The notes beneath the pieces were generated by a model. The model did not search any database. It had not been told where the DNA came from and saw only the letters and a program-made list of their open reading frames with translations. A DNA stretch of 64,000 nucleotides, taken from Elusimicrobiota bacterium (GTDB taxonomy: Bacteria; Elusimicrobiota; Elusimicrobia; 2-02-FULL-39-32). The translations under genes and the position numbers were made by a program. The stretch's first letter is position 1. Each line of letters begins with the position of its first letter. The DNA is taken from assembly GCA_016180425.1 (NCBI GenBank), contig JACPBF010000008.1, positions 97,318-161,317 on the forward strand, read 5' to 3'. Shown here one piece after another: positions 55,501-61,277 of this stretch.

Positions 55501-56544
55501 TTTGGTTCGGTAGCTTAAAAGGTAACAGTCTTTAGGAGCATTTTCTAAACTAAATAGCTCTTTGAAAAATAATACTCCTTCATCATTCAGCGTGAGAGGG
55601 ATTGCGCTTGATCTTTTCCCAACTGCAATCGTTTGATCAGCTTTTAGTTCTCCCAAAGAATTGAGGAGATAGTTAAATGTTTCAGGAGCGGCTTCTGCCT
55701 CATGTCTCTCTAAAAATTTGTTGGATCCATTGGTGAATGAAAGGTAAGCTAAATTCCACCACCCCATCCCCACGCCAAAATTCCAAATAAAGTGTATGGT
55801 CCAACTAATAGCAAAACCAATATGAAATGGGAGGAACTGAATGGGAGCAATTAAGAAAATTTCACCAATGGTTCTTTGCCAGAAAGGCTGGGAAAGTTTT
55901 TTGAGCGCTCCGGTAAAAGAGGGGCTCTCATTCAAAATCTGTTTATTTGAAAATAAATCTCCATGTAATAGAGCCAAGATGCCGCTTAAAGCCAATAAAA
56001 GCGCGCCTTGAGCCAAAACTCTTCCAAGTGGATCTGACAATAATACGAATATCAGAAAGTGGTTAGCACCCAGAACCAATCCTAAAAGAAGCGGAGTTTC
56101 AGTATTTGGAGCGCCGGATATAGGACTGGTCGCATAATAGAGAAAATTCCAAAGCCACCACTTTTTCCAATCCCTTCTCCATTCTTGTTTTCTGCCTTTT
56201 ACCCATTCATGCGCGCCTTGAAGCAAGTTAAGAGGCTTTAAATTTGCTTTTTTTTCGTCCCAAAGGAAAATAACATTTAATTTTTGATCCGACTCATTCA
56301 ATTGTTCAGATACGGTACGGATGTTCCTCTCAAGTTCTGCTTGAGATGTGCCCGTATATTCATGCTGATTTCCTATATTTAAAAACTTACTGGCAGACCG
56401 CAGCTTATGATTTGTAGGAATATTTTTAGAATAGGCGATGGGGGTTAAAAGCGTGGAAATTAAAAGAGAAAATACCACTGCTAAAGCGGTACTTTTTTTA
56501 AACCAAGAAAATAAATTTGAGTTGTAACGCGTTCTCAAAAGCAT
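43543..56544 (-). CDS. Giant 4,333-residue multidomain exported/membrane protein
   Basis: An uninterrupted 13-kb frame. In order: signal anchor (about 15-40); membrane module with HFIWN (about 125-290); SAM-methyltransferase-like domain (VLEIGVGTGVG near 475); KG-rich unit (VVEIKGVG near 1140); membrane module with APWLENLIS and HFTVN (about 1590-1760); HD domain (QHTAMVL, LALHDIGKP, HLHTREII, about 1830-1950); RPTLHFALGG unit (about 2070); unit R1 (about 2495-2735); second methyltransferase-like region (about 2850-2990); four-helix membrane segment (about 3085-3190); unit R2 (about 3225-3480), a diverged copy of R1; second KG-rich unit (AVKGSGQN near 3655); membrane module with APWWENLIS and HFIMN (about 4025-4165). 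I chose ATG 56544 over the TTG two codons earlier. Positions are estimates. Function unknown; no whole-length homologue is recognised. Confidence 0.85.
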   Translation of the reverse strand: MLLRTRYNSNLFSWFKKSTALAVVFSLLISTLLTPIAYSKNIPTNHKLRSASKFLNIGNQHEYTGTSQAELERNIRTVSEQLNESDQKLNVIFLWDEKKANLKPLNLLQGAHEWVKGRKQEWRRDWKKWWLWNFLYYATSPISGAPNTETPLLLGLVLGANHFLIFVLLSDPLGRVLAQGALLLALSGILALLHGDLFSNKQILNESPSFTGALKKLSQPFWQRTIGEIFLIAPIQFLPFHIGFAISWTIHFIWNFGVGMGWWNLAYLSFTNGSNKFLERHEAEAAPETFNYLLNSLGELKADQTIAVGKRSSAIPLTLNDEGVLFFKELFSLENAPKDCYLLSYRTKSMEQEIPYGIIVMSDNPYFLNLTEYPLFQGLDINFNATAQANAAADVLFPGDFTPIGTYSEVSIKTIKADPYLNHSAKAPRNLGDPFTMLVLNRDRVFLPTDKESKSYQRVLYNRRELFKNKSVLEIGVGTGVGLLVALRLGANSVSGTDISAVHVMLTRWNLQYAQETKQIKPIEQRKVNVVIGNGFVSLPLHDLYLWNTPGISSKKEVDKYLSAHKETMRNSLGIYSDQFISILTELKERLMQPNAKAIWRIILNKDNGLVDEKPIQVSMLEPELEREAKVIEQFRDRAVRFLEKYGLNGKLVSDDSANDNSNIYFIEGIESHPLTARTSNDRMISRAEAVAEIREAIAKARPDIIDRYDRLYAIQDDEDSVRALREELYKITSGDFINWELSHILDPVLVPSFKGDFRKALAAVFDDPRLNFSIPEMKRFGITHQLNTRKSKRGRRVRPAGLASQLVTKLSELLEQYRHFNSLDEDGRIKLRGALASHLNIVDVPAQLEKALIIRREISEEIERVWKELDLVKRKTLARRPMKIVDHMNLGILSDKADTPLPKRYARPIMKYAMEFYGADLLKQLNHDSVEFRSEHPADDLREEDDKGEGEFFPLAKEEALARGLIKGAQPIDDSLRETQITVILEAELKKRFSKAKLNRGALMGFVRDEQGKIQPVFSKSSMFESVRDIDPETVSPFGGWDGDREMQRVPLKLAEVEIKEMNTSFEWASLPSWLRDIFSAGKIFYTSSKIESPYSVLMAVGEDHMSGRATGRSGVLLKDGLPVVLEIRGKEFVVEIKGVGAPEGGFDYKDSYLRGGAVVEESDLEYENLEAMRSRTRFQNGFMPRALANAHFINQNHEVQGYLMRLSPGNVRASFKNNNAYDFMDKNEKVKKIAYEMGREIGEHLAEGFVPLSHVENLIVLNREFDCAFTDYYDVRPLHHFPFEYNHSTLDLENAVRSSLYSLYEIEGFRENNGFEYAIKGLGNSLLKSGKISEEEKNHLLALKDHAEVALYLWAKFIASDYYLAIRKHGLSSRSKTYKMDYASLRQMTQTAKERYAENKEEIRIKLEGGVGNWEQRILKLERCNRLLEKSGFTPQGMVALMQSEDFKREFFKIISSLEMTDLTNSDYYSLLLAWYDYTFDLLAAASKLKKQIEYLRIVFESAPSEFKNEVRLNMEIAQGNLTQLQPMTPYDYYLEIQKNRDFSKQVLKLPYHSKVKTKIDRTKKKKEQRDFGGIIFAIKDFVLRLFPKLSPTFYDLGIAPWLENLISYGLTYGLVYLITGGDIHLASTISANWGWGTFMILHLFNFIGKDSERSPPVPNHKESKDNLPQASPLVSMPKYVNALSEIQALHRLVPHKEAVTNLILSIFIASINLYFGFSPSDPQSFLIHFTVNTLTFLSESIVFKIKGLRVFRTAYSKRFEEKLNAKKPYFPLQNLFKEAVSKVLKRADFKPRNLIRVLKRDPMLAKLYKAKTGVSEGYTLEQHTAMVLKQFEKYFGGIELPAGIDKRTFKLMLALHDIGKPIAFKKDRMGDQHLHTREIIEKIAHKLPLSEQEIALMLVLFEGDPIGMYLQKLISLEEAAEKIRTMANNTILSINQFFNLLTIYYQSDAASYTRDAGGKKGLENLFVRYGWQSSRFQFDRDQKRLYFSSSVETMFRELEMEVKKYPIFLSKDVKPKTAEEIKSKLFAVHATSIFPKGGILRAEAKESRGLADWESDDQPFFRPTLHFALGGLVRAAHELQPYAVVCPLKDLETQLINISANDTFILGDFHLTADSYLLAPEGTDISFLDSNVKVRNYDPAEGLRRAVEQLISEQGGWMVKMYPGGIDVGSIAETEESEINSLQFFQDLVDSLPYLSVGNHARSEHGQAFRFGVIEFALQHLMLNYFGVKESQSKSTTNIKFLRSLILYHLPKLELWIRSLPLPQESIDLFDLKKEQLLRWLKIVDDDLVVRQKFKRTIRGSARWIQKVILKTKENPKIVHVLIKGLASILLLPKVKFSYGSSPTYLAQWLSPMPPDELKELIRINQELFKETDLRQLYVNYAIIRWLIIRASRAKEEGLDKILSDSFEQLEENPPFQLEHLLQGLEDYLTPSSNRVEDALELIRQPAVQRFLFKAYGIKFDEGCPKTLEEAGVLFTAMRRTKDFTHASSASALDSDHDKQIKSGDSLQRLYEIWLKGKDSRDELICEARKLGFDGLIIENDIEKPLNGNQKAQYDSPLSRKYVNTYSIYQTGIKENNQQHTTGNGVYFWRETLEGYEYLYFDWGLGVINARSKPVRNIGRIFSVKSYRKGKPFNGLNRLKSGDGNGFRALAKASSLARIVSVNNGEIHIANKRAAGELGTILPAIQKQFRLPAEHKNVTGFAAHGFAPFSITDYQGGFSFISEGNILGSVETKKSKQIVLGKWQMMPAQGLEALKPGDHVTFIYYHSSLRAGDVLDHRMDHRGILQSVPSGTNQGVFIFDDGFTIGYEKVKEFIKHESQSIEGTELRQEISLSHEGALKQQKFMRLETAMDRVRENDSFNVMARLVQKNFGGSADEIFNSRILNIDLALDAPETQSMPFAENEFDTAYSARLLHWGMNSKDQPAFYRGAAKEVRRVLKPEGRFLTALGFNSIVPNENLDFLNAFKEAGFEITELGNDIGYYLMTNKKSSSDAASNLGFELEDSQRSDPPTASILGLKWAEIGIAGKLEQGFFAPISNVFAKAIMKQIGSDLVRKGLADHSLLDDLKKMEPTDKTSLILAGVGSLAILTWLTASMISGVWWSEWGWALGIWSVTTGIAFQRAHQDREIDKFIIGAILAGAMVTPAILFLFLVFSYAVLFPSWTLFVGYSGAMVIGGILGRNLNITLHNFYNQHIESIQKIISWFKSLLPADISRHIPIPSAASILDSDDDHSLKSDDSLQELYKIWLEGRDSRDKLICEARKLGFDGVIVKNYEEYSIDGKKDERGEPFGLPKGINSKMRQIYYSGIRDNNFQHADGNFVFFWRITENGCEYCSFDWGPGVMNPQENPVEDIGQIFDEKSYREGKLYPIRKDHFSYGAVGGGGIGFMFLGRSSFLARVVSVNGGSVKVLTKAPGGGYFRKFEKPVDGSAFEKHVETTQVTYALPPEHQSASGFAVHGFVPLFTENYEGKFSPPLENNILGAIQSAGVQKNKRDSWENESQSAYELKLDKYFEENNFAQYPELKKSFTPEVLEALLDDRSLRPVFMVVLEENKGQVGSLNIVNRKALDKIGGEALLNSHSAFLAGMAGFADAPERMAKEGFKIIVGVTDDVMKPEDLPKNRDEIYRSRTWNVANGRTAYFPLKDGTWLAVKGSGQNRTLGRRPYFLNGGILSASYYDGIVTQEEARRAIEGYHLLKETNGFIQMLGHRQIFQLPNGSGDFNNADQLDDSNGDPVDPFLVFYRVLTPHRLIKFSQLLNRDPNLLGLRKRISRALFSMGLISKGTVLSEEELIYRIAKELGRTEAIKQNSGLFKESIHWQDFTFAGEEADLEELLTLEQYTEHLKQTPNHNEDEELLKEYGLGIEGIMEKIMTLILMINSLDQEKKLFFPDGVKPLKIMMQEYFKNLEDEYIKAWMVEKWGELPRALVHIKNLSFEVFYPETADKANYRSLRNHRSLRKEVVLLIYGWLKEEAGKRGIQTESQSNSSDIVDQSNGGNVAKENNGGVMEWLKEQTIKFLLPIFPHKYRKILFQNYDIAIAPWWENLISFAVSSLFFGLPVFIFTGDIARALKVSYLGSWPILVLGHTPLAAKFFNSRAPSSNFRDSVLIALVNIALPFLPFQFPFLIFSFSTIVFLSFATHFIMNLARAMIPNIGLYLKMAFEKNNGLIINAFDVGDYSDLELAALAKQIEIAYKTETKIIVPLFTNKDKIDIFKLRRELIHQYNLTDAMLGNVCFGGVVVTRKDLLLFQAMDPVKGIEAEALYSALKAKLLELKRLDSELFVQVFTSNEGLFRIRPNLEKKIRILLILSSSKVQPLTPIFDQDSLSRKLVETNQ

Positions 56545-56552
56545 ATACAAAA

Positions 56553-56558
56553 ATTATA
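56553..56558 (-). promoter_or_regulatory. -10 box of the giant gene, almost leaderless
   Basis: TATAAT on the minus strand ends 8 bp before the preferred ATG at 56544, so transcription would begin within a few bases of the start codon. No ribosome-binding site is visible. A clear -35 box was not found at the usual distance. Confidence 0.5.
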
Positions 56559-56657
56559 TAAGAAAGCGTTAAAATTTTCTTAAACTTTTTGTAACACTTT
56601 TGTAACAGTTTTTCTGCAATGCGTTCTATTGAAATTAACAAAAACTACTGCTATACT

Positions 56658-56680
56658 AGTATGGTATAAATTGCCATACT
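56658..56680 (+). promoter_or_regulatory. Inverted repeat, candidate VapBC operator
   Basis: AGTATGG (56658-56664) and CCATACT (56674-56680) form a perfect 7-bp inverted repeat around a 9-bp AT-rich centre. It ends 14 bp upstream of the VapB start and overlaps the promoter region. Autoregulation by VapBC through such sites is usual. Confidence 0.6.
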
Positions 56681-56694
56681 ATAGGGGTGTGCAA

Positions 56695-56892
56695 ATGAAG
56701 ATAACGACGCATATCAATGGAGCCTTATTGAAAAAAGCTTTAAAAATGACGCAAGCCCATTCTCAAAGAGAAGTATTGGAAGAAGGATTGCGTAATCTTT
56801 TGGCAGAACTACAAAGGAAGAGATTTATTAAAGAATTTGATTCCTTTAGATTGGATCTCTCCTTAAAAGATTTAAGAAAATTACGAATTTGA
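56695..56892 (+). CDS. vapB: VapB-type antitoxin
   Basis: The 65-residue protein begins MKITTHINGALLKKALKMTQ, a ribbon-helix-helix-like VapB start, and ends with a helical basic tail. AGGGGTG precedes the ATG. It overlaps the PIN gene by 4 bp. An in-frame start at 56629 lies upstream of the operator and is not preferred. Confidence 0.82.
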   Translation: MKITTHINGALLKKALKMTQAHSQREVLEEGLRNLLAELQRKRFIKEFDSFRLDLSLKDLRKLRI

Positions 56893-57317
56893 GCCCCTTA
56901 GTTTTAATTGATAGTTCAGCCTGGTTATTCGCATTAGGAGATCATTCTGTCTCTTCAATCCGTAATAAAATCACTTATTTATTAGAACAAAATCTTGCCG
57001 CAACAACTTCTCCAATATTATTTGAATTACTTTCTGGGATAAAGAATAAATTTGACGCGCAACGCCTTAAAGAATATCTATTAACTCTTCATATTTTCCC
57101 TCTACAACCTGAAGAATGGATAGAAGCTGCGGATTGGACACGTTCCCTTAGAATGGATGGATTAAAAATAAAAACGATTGATTCCCTTATAGCCTATAAA
57201 GCAATTAAGCATGATTTAGTATTGCTTCATGCTGACATGGATTTAGACCGAATTGCTCGAAAGATACCTCTTAGGGTGGAAAGTTATGTTTCCCATGTTC
57301 GTAAAGAGGTTCGCTAA
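56889..57317 (+). CDS. vapC: VapC-type PIN-domain toxin
   Basis: The 142-residue protein begins with TTG and reads LVLIDSSAWLFALG, giving the first PIN aspartate. Glu in TSPILFELLSG, Asp in IKTIDSLIAYKA and HADMDLDRIA supply the other acidic residues. PIN toxins cut tRNA or rRNA. The start overlaps the antitoxin stop, so the pair is translationally coupled. All active-site positions look intact. Confidence 0.88.
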   Translation: MSPLVLIDSSAWLFALGDHSVSSIRNKITYLLEQNLAATTSPILFELLSGIKNKFDAQRLKEYLLTLHIFPLQPEEWIEAADWTRSLRMDGLKIKTIDSLIAYKAIKHDLVLLHADMDLDRIARKIPLRVESYVSHVRKEVR

Positions 57318-57389
57318 ATTTTTGTGCATGCGTGTTAATCTAGAAATCCAGTTATGATATACTACAACAAAATATGCAAATACAGTCTT

Positions 57390-57611
57390 ATGGGAAAACA
57401 AAATGTAACGACTAAATCTGTAAGTCGCACGCGAAATCCAAAACAAGAAATAGTGGAATCCTATGGTGATTTGTTAAAACAAGTCCAAGAGCAAAAAACA
57501 GAGGATCCTAGAAAAATTAAAAAAGCTGAAGAAGAACAGGCCATTGTCCAAAAAACAGCAGCATTGTCTGGAGAATCTCTACCTGAATCAAGACACCCGT
57601 CAAACAGTTAA
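57390..57611 (+). CDS. Small basic protein of unknown function
   Basis: From ATG 57390 the frame encodes 73 residues, rich in Lys, Glu and Gln, with KKAEEEQAIVQKTAAL in the middle. It lacks a clear ribosome-binding site. It follows VapC and precedes a decayed ATPase fragment on the other strand. No family is recognised and it may be the remainder of a larger gene. Confidence 0.4.
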   Translation: MGKQNVTTKSVSRTRNPKQEIVESYGDLLKQVQEQKTEDPRKIKKAEEEQAIVQKTAALSGESLPESRHPSNS

Positions 57612-57625
57612 TAGGTATCTTTCAG

Positions 57626-57720
57626 TCATCCATTTACTAAAGTCGTTTTCCCAGTTCCACGCGGACCAAACAAAAAAAACTTTTCTGAGGTGGTGAGGAT
57701 ATTAATCTGGAATACAGAAC
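57626..57720 (-). pseudogene. AAA_14-type ATPase fragment (Walker A only)
   Basis: A minus-strand frame reads INILTTSEKFFLFGPRGTGK followed by TTLVNG and a stop. The Walker A region matches the start of the ATPase gene at 57,769-58,947, with a shared DNA stretch (catttactaaagtcgtttt on the plus strand, also at 58,856). The rest of the domain is missing. It is a decayed third copy of this ATPase family. Confidence 0.65.
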
Positions 57721-57768
57721 TCCATTTTACATATATTTTTGGAGTTGTAAAGGCCTTCTTGCCTGACT

Positions 57769-58947
57769 TTATTGCGCAAGATTTAAATGAGTAAATAACT
57801 CTCTCCAAGGAAGGACTTGAACGCCCTCTATTTTATAGGAACGCGGCGTGGTGCAAACCAAATAAAGTTTAGCCTTAGGAAACTCTTTTCCAAAATTAAT
57901 TAAGTTCTTAACTTCCCTGCCATGAGGAGCTGACCCGCTTTTAATTTCTATAGCAATTAGATTATCTTCTTCCTCTAAAATAAGATCTATTTCCAACCCA
58001 GAATGTAAGCGCAGATATGAAATTTTTATTTCTCGATGAGCATAAGCGATTAATCTAAATAATTCTAAAACAATGAAATGCTCAAATAGTTTACCGTAAA
58101 GCTGTGAACCTATGACAAGTTCTGCGGATAAACGTCTAGTAAACGCGTTCGTGACTCCGCAATCAAAAAAATAAATCTTAGGATGTTTAGTCACCCGCTT
58201 TCTTATCGTCTTAACAAATGGGGAAACGGTATGAGATAAAAGTGTGTCCTCCAATATTTGATAATATCCTTTGATAGCATTTGAGCTTAGCCCAATCTCC
58301 CTTGAAAGTGTGGTGTAGTTAATGATATTCCCACTTTCAAATGATGCTAATTCCAAAAACCGATTAAACTGACCCAAATTTCTTACCAACGCTTCTTGGG
58401 CAATTTCTTCTTTCAAGTACATATTCGTATATGCTTCTAAGGTAAACCGCGCTTCCTCTGGAGATTCTTGAAGCACTTGAGGAAGAGAGCCATAGCGCAA
58501 TACCTTATCCAAATCCAATAAATCTCCTATCTCCACGTGAGTCAATGGGAATAGATGAAACATCCAAGCTCGGCCTGCCAATAAATTGACTCCTTGCCGT
58601 TTTAATTTTCTAGCGCTCGAACCTGTTAATATAAATTTTATACGTCCTTGGTATTGTTCCAATAAACTGTGTATTTCATCTAAAAGAGCAGGCAATTTTT
58701 GAATTTCATCCACTACAACTGTGTTAAATTTAGAGCTCTCTATGCCAGAACTTACTTCTTTGCGAAATTGACCTAAATTCTGCGCATAGCGAATAAATTC
58801 TTGGTATTGTAATAGATCAATCCTTAGATGGGGAGTATCCTTGAGGCAGACATTTACTAAAGTCGTTTTCCCAGTTTGTCTAGGACCTAGAATAAAGCAG
58901 CTTTTTGAAAGGTTTTTAATGCTTAAAATACGATTAAACAATATCAT
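57769..58947 (-). CDS. AAA_14/DUF4143-family ATPase
   Basis: The protein has 392 residues from ATG 58947. Walker A GPRQTGKTTL is near residue 27 and Walker B VVVDEIQKLPALL near 90. TGSSARKLKRQGVNLLAGRA is characteristic of the AAA_14 ATPase, and the C-terminal region contains the DUF4143 nuclease-like part with EIDLILEEEDNLIAIEIKSG (a PD-(D/E)XK-type D-E-x-K arrangement). The frame opens 15 bp earlier, but that ATG overlaps the -10 box. The function is not known. A second member faces the other way at 59,231. Confidence 0.88.
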   Translation of the reverse strand: MILFNRILSIKNLSKSCFILGPRQTGKTTLVNVCLKDTPHLRIDLLQYQEFIRYAQNLGQFRKEVSSGIESSKFNTVVVDEIQKLPALLDEIHSLLEQYQGRIKFILTGSSARKLKRQGVNLLAGRAWMFHLFPLTHVEIGDLLDLDKVLRYGSLPQVLQESPEEARFTLEAYTNMYLKEEIAQEALVRNLGQFNRFLELASFESGNIINYTTLSREIGLSSNAIKGYYQILEDTLLSHTVSPFVKTIRKRVTKHPKIYFFDCGVTNAFTRRLSAELVIGSQLYGKLFEHFIVLELFRLIAYAHREIKISYLRLHSGLEIDLILEEEDNLIAIEIKSGSAPHGREVKNLINFGKEFPKAKLYLVCTTPRSYKIEGVQVLPWRELFTHLNLAQ

Positions 58948-58981
58948 ACATAAATATAACATGTATGATCTGAATTGTCAA
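58943..58981 (-). promoter_or_regulatory. Leaderless promoter and palindrome of the leftward AAA_14 gene
   Basis: On the minus strand TTGACA (58976-58981) and TATATT (58953-58958) are 17 bp apart, and the start codon at 58947 follows the -10 box after 5 bp. A perfect 9-bp inverted repeat (58943-58951 with 58961-58969) brackets the -10 box. The layout matches the rightward ATPase promoter. Confidence 0.75.
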
Positions 58982-59195
58982 TTCATTTTTTCCTTATTTT
59001 AAGACATAATTATGACCTGCTGCGCCTTAACTGATTTTCTCTCGCTAACAGCCCTTTTTTAAAAAAGGTGATGCCTTAAAAAAACTCCATGCTCTCCATG
59101 GGGTTTATCAAACTAAAAATTGATTAAAAAATTGTGGTTGGAATTATCTTGGAATTGGAAAAACGCTTGAAAAAGCTAAACTATTACAATTTAGA

Positions 59196-59225
59196 TTGAC
59201 AAAGTAATTATATCCAGATATAATT
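59196..59225 (+). promoter_or_regulatory. Leaderless promoter and palindrome of the rightward AAA_14 gene
   Basis: TTGACA (59196-59201) and TATAAT (59219-59224) are 17 bp apart and the ATG at 59231 comes 6 bp after the -10 box, so the message should start at or next to the ATG. A perfect 9+9-bp palindrome with a 2-bp centre (59206-59225) covers the spacer and -10 box. No ribosome-binding site precedes the ATG. The stretch 58,982-59,195 holds only a decayed-looking plus-strand frame with an in-frame stop. Confidence 0.8.
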
Positions 59226-59230
59226 ACCAT

Positions 59231-60373
59231 ATGAGAAAAATTATCCGAAGACATTTCCAGCTTAAACTCCCTCCCCATCAATCCGCTTTCCTCTGGGGGC
59301 CGCGCCGCGTGGGCAAAAGTTATTGGATACATCAGCATTTGCCAGAGGCGAAACTCATTGATCTTCTTCAAACCGATGTATTTGCCGAATATGCTTCTAA
59401 GCCTTCTTTGCTGCGAGAACGTTTTCAAGATCACAGAGGGCTTCTCATTATTGACGAAGTCCAAAAAATTCCCGCGCTCCTAGATGAAGTTCATTGGCTC
59501 ATTGAGAATAAAAAACTCTCCTTTCTTTTAACAGGTTCAAGCGCAAGGAAACTGCGCAGGGGGCATGCCAATCTATTAGCTGGGCGCGCATGGAAGAGAA
59601 CTATGTCACCGCTCAGTTATCTTGAAGTGGAAGGATTTGATTTGGAAAAAGTCATGACCTCGGGTCTCCTTCCACCTCATTTTCTATCCTCAAATCCCAT
59701 AGAAGAACTTCGAGCTTACGTTGCAGATTATCTTAAGGAAGAAATTGTAGCCGAAGCTTCCATTCAAAACATTCCATCTTTCTCAGAATTCTTGAGAGTG
59801 GCTGCCATTACCTCTAGCGAATTGCTTAATTATGTTAATCTTGCTCGAGAAGTTGGCATATCGCAGAAAATAATCAGGACATATTTTGATATTTTAGAAG
59901 ACACTTATTTAGGATTTCGTGTCCCTCCTTGGAAAAAATCTAAGAATCGCAGAATGATTTTAACAGAAAAGTTTTATCTGTTCGATGTGGGTGTGGCAAA
60001 TTACTTGGCTCGGCGTCAGGTTCGTTTAGGAAGCTTTGAATTTGGCAAATCTTTTGAACATTACCTGTTGATGGAACTCAAATCTTACCAAGCTTATAAG
60101 AATCCGGACTTACCCATCACTTATTGGAGAACCAGTACCGGTCAAGAAGTTGATTTTATTCTTGGGGAGAAAGATTTAGCGGTTGAAATCAAGGGATACT
60201 CTCGCGTTCACGAGGAGACCATTCGTTCCCTTTTGGCGCTCCTTGAAGACGGCCCGGTTAAAAAATGTGTTGTGGTTTGTTTGGAAAAGGAAATTCGTAA
60301 AATCCATCCCAAAATTGAAATTATTCCCTGGTCTATTTTTCTTCAGAGACTATGGAACGATGAATTTTTTTAG
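59231..60373 (+). CDS. AAA_14/DUF4143-family ATPase, second copy
   Basis: This 380-residue protein has Walker A GPRRVGKSYW near residue 23, Walker B LLIIDEVQKIPALLDEV near 75 and TGSSARKLRRGHANLLAGRAW, as in the leftward copy. The C-terminal DUF4143 part has EVDFILGEKDLAVEIKG, a D-E-x-K arrangement. The two copies agree in layout but differ widely in sequence. The lysine and aspartates of the ATPase look intact. The family's biological role is unsettled. Confidence 0.88.
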   Translation: MRKIIRRHFQLKLPPHQSAFLWGPRRVGKSYWIHQHLPEAKLIDLLQTDVFAEYASKPSLLRERFQDHRGLLIIDEVQKIPALLDEVHWLIENKKLSFLLTGSSARKLRRGHANLLAGRAWKRTMSPLSYLEVEGFDLEKVMTSGLLPPHFLSSNPIEELRAYVADYLKEEIVAEASIQNIPSFSEFLRVAAITSSELLNYVNLAREVGISQKIIRTYFDILEDTYLGFRVPPWKKSKNRRMILTEKFYLFDVGVANYLARRQVRLGSFEFGKSFEHYLLMELKSYQAYKNPDLPITYWRTSTGQEVDFILGEKDLAVEIKGYSRVHEETIRSLLALLEDGPVKKCVVVCLEKEIRKIHPKIEIIPWSIFLQRLWNDEFF

Positions 60374-60450
60374 CCCCTGATTCACACTGCGAGCAAACAA
60401 AATTAGAATATTTGGCGCTGGCTACTGGAGAAAAGGAGGTAAGTATTACA

Positions 60451-60678
60451 ATGAAAAAAGATACTAATATGCCGATTGGAAAATTAACAGAGGTGAAAGA
60501 TTTTCTTCCACCGCCGAGTAAATTGGTGTTCCCTACCGATACCGTAAAAATTACAATCGCTTTAAGCAGGACCAGCGTTGATTTTATTAAGAGAGAAGCA
60601 AGGAAACACCACGTTAAATATCAGAAAATGATCAGAAGAGTGTTATATCTCTACGTAACTCAGCACGCAGCTCACTAG
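60451..60678 (+). CDS. CopG-like ribbon-helix-helix protein, solo
   Basis: From ATG 60451 (AAGGAGG upstream) the protein has 75 residues. The C-terminal part KITIALSRTSVDFIKREARK with KYQKMIRRVLYLY fits a ribbon-helix-helix DNA-binding domain like those of BrnA/CopG antitoxins. No toxin gene is adjacent on the same strand, so it may be an orphan antitoxin. It starts 77 bp after the ATPase gene. Confidence 0.7.
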   Translation: MKKDTNMPIGKLTEVKDFLPPPSKLVFPTDTVKITIALSRTSVDFIKREARKHHVKYQKMIRRVLYLYVTQHAAH

Positions 60679-60770
60679 GTTCGTCCTATTGCGATTTTAT
60701 TATTAGGCGCGGCTTCAAAAGAGGATAGAGATGAGAGTAACTTATGGCAGAATTTATGGGAAAATTAACT

Positions 60771-60971
60771 TTAAACTAATTCTTCTATTATTTCCATCTC
60801 CTTTTGGATCAGATGTTGAACCATTTCTCCTACTTCTCTATGCTTTTTATGTGCAATTTTTTCAATATGATCTTGCAATTTATCATCAAGATAAATAGGA
60901 ATGCGCAATTTTGCATGTTCTCGATAAAACTTGCCTCTTTCTGCTTTTGAAAAATCGTACTCTCGTCTCAT
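60771..60971 (-). CDS. brnA: BrnA-like antitoxin
   Basis: The 66-residue protein begins MRREYDFSKAERGKFYREHA and has RIPIYLDDKLQDHIEKIAHK, the usual CopG/BrnA start and ribbon-helix-helix. AGGAGG precedes the ATG, which lies 3 bp after the toxin stop. The DNA-binding part should repress the operon. Confidence 0.82.
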   Translation of the reverse strand: MRREYDFSKAERGKFYREHAKLRIPIYLDDKLQDHIEKIAHKKHREVGEMVQHLIQKEMEIIEELV

Positions 60972-60974
60972 AAA

Positions 60975-61277
60975 TTAACACCTCCTATATTGTTTAATTT
61001 CATTCTTAGTTGCTTTTCTTGAAGAAAAAATGCGAATACGGAATTTCGTTGGCCCTTGCTCTAGAAAAGTGTGACAGGCAACTAATGGTGTTCCAGTATG
61101 ATCAATCCCCAAAGTGATCCATCGCTCTTCATCTTGACTGTGATCTACATCAAATTGGGATAAGACTCTGGGATCTTTAAAAACCGTTGCGGCACGTTCA
61201 AACGTAATCTGATGCTTTCTAGCATTTATACCAGCTTTCACAGAATCCCACTCAAATATATATTCAAAGTGTTTCAA
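60975..61277 (-). CDS. brnT: BrnT-type ribonuclease toxin
   Basis: The protein starts with TTG at 61277 (GGAG upstream) and begins LKHFEYIFEWDSVKAGINAR. KHQITFERAATVFKDPRVL, HSQDEERWITLG and RIFSSRKATKNE are the BrnT family signatures. BrnT is a small RNase toxin bound by BrnA. The frame is open to 61289. Key residues (the Lys, His, Arg pattern) look intact, so the pair may be active. Confidence 0.88.
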   Translation of the reverse strand: MKHFEYIFEWDSVKAGINARKHQITFERAATVFKDPRVLSQFDVDHSQDEERWITLGIDHTGTPLVACHTFLEQGPTKFRIRIFSSRKATKNEIKQYRRC

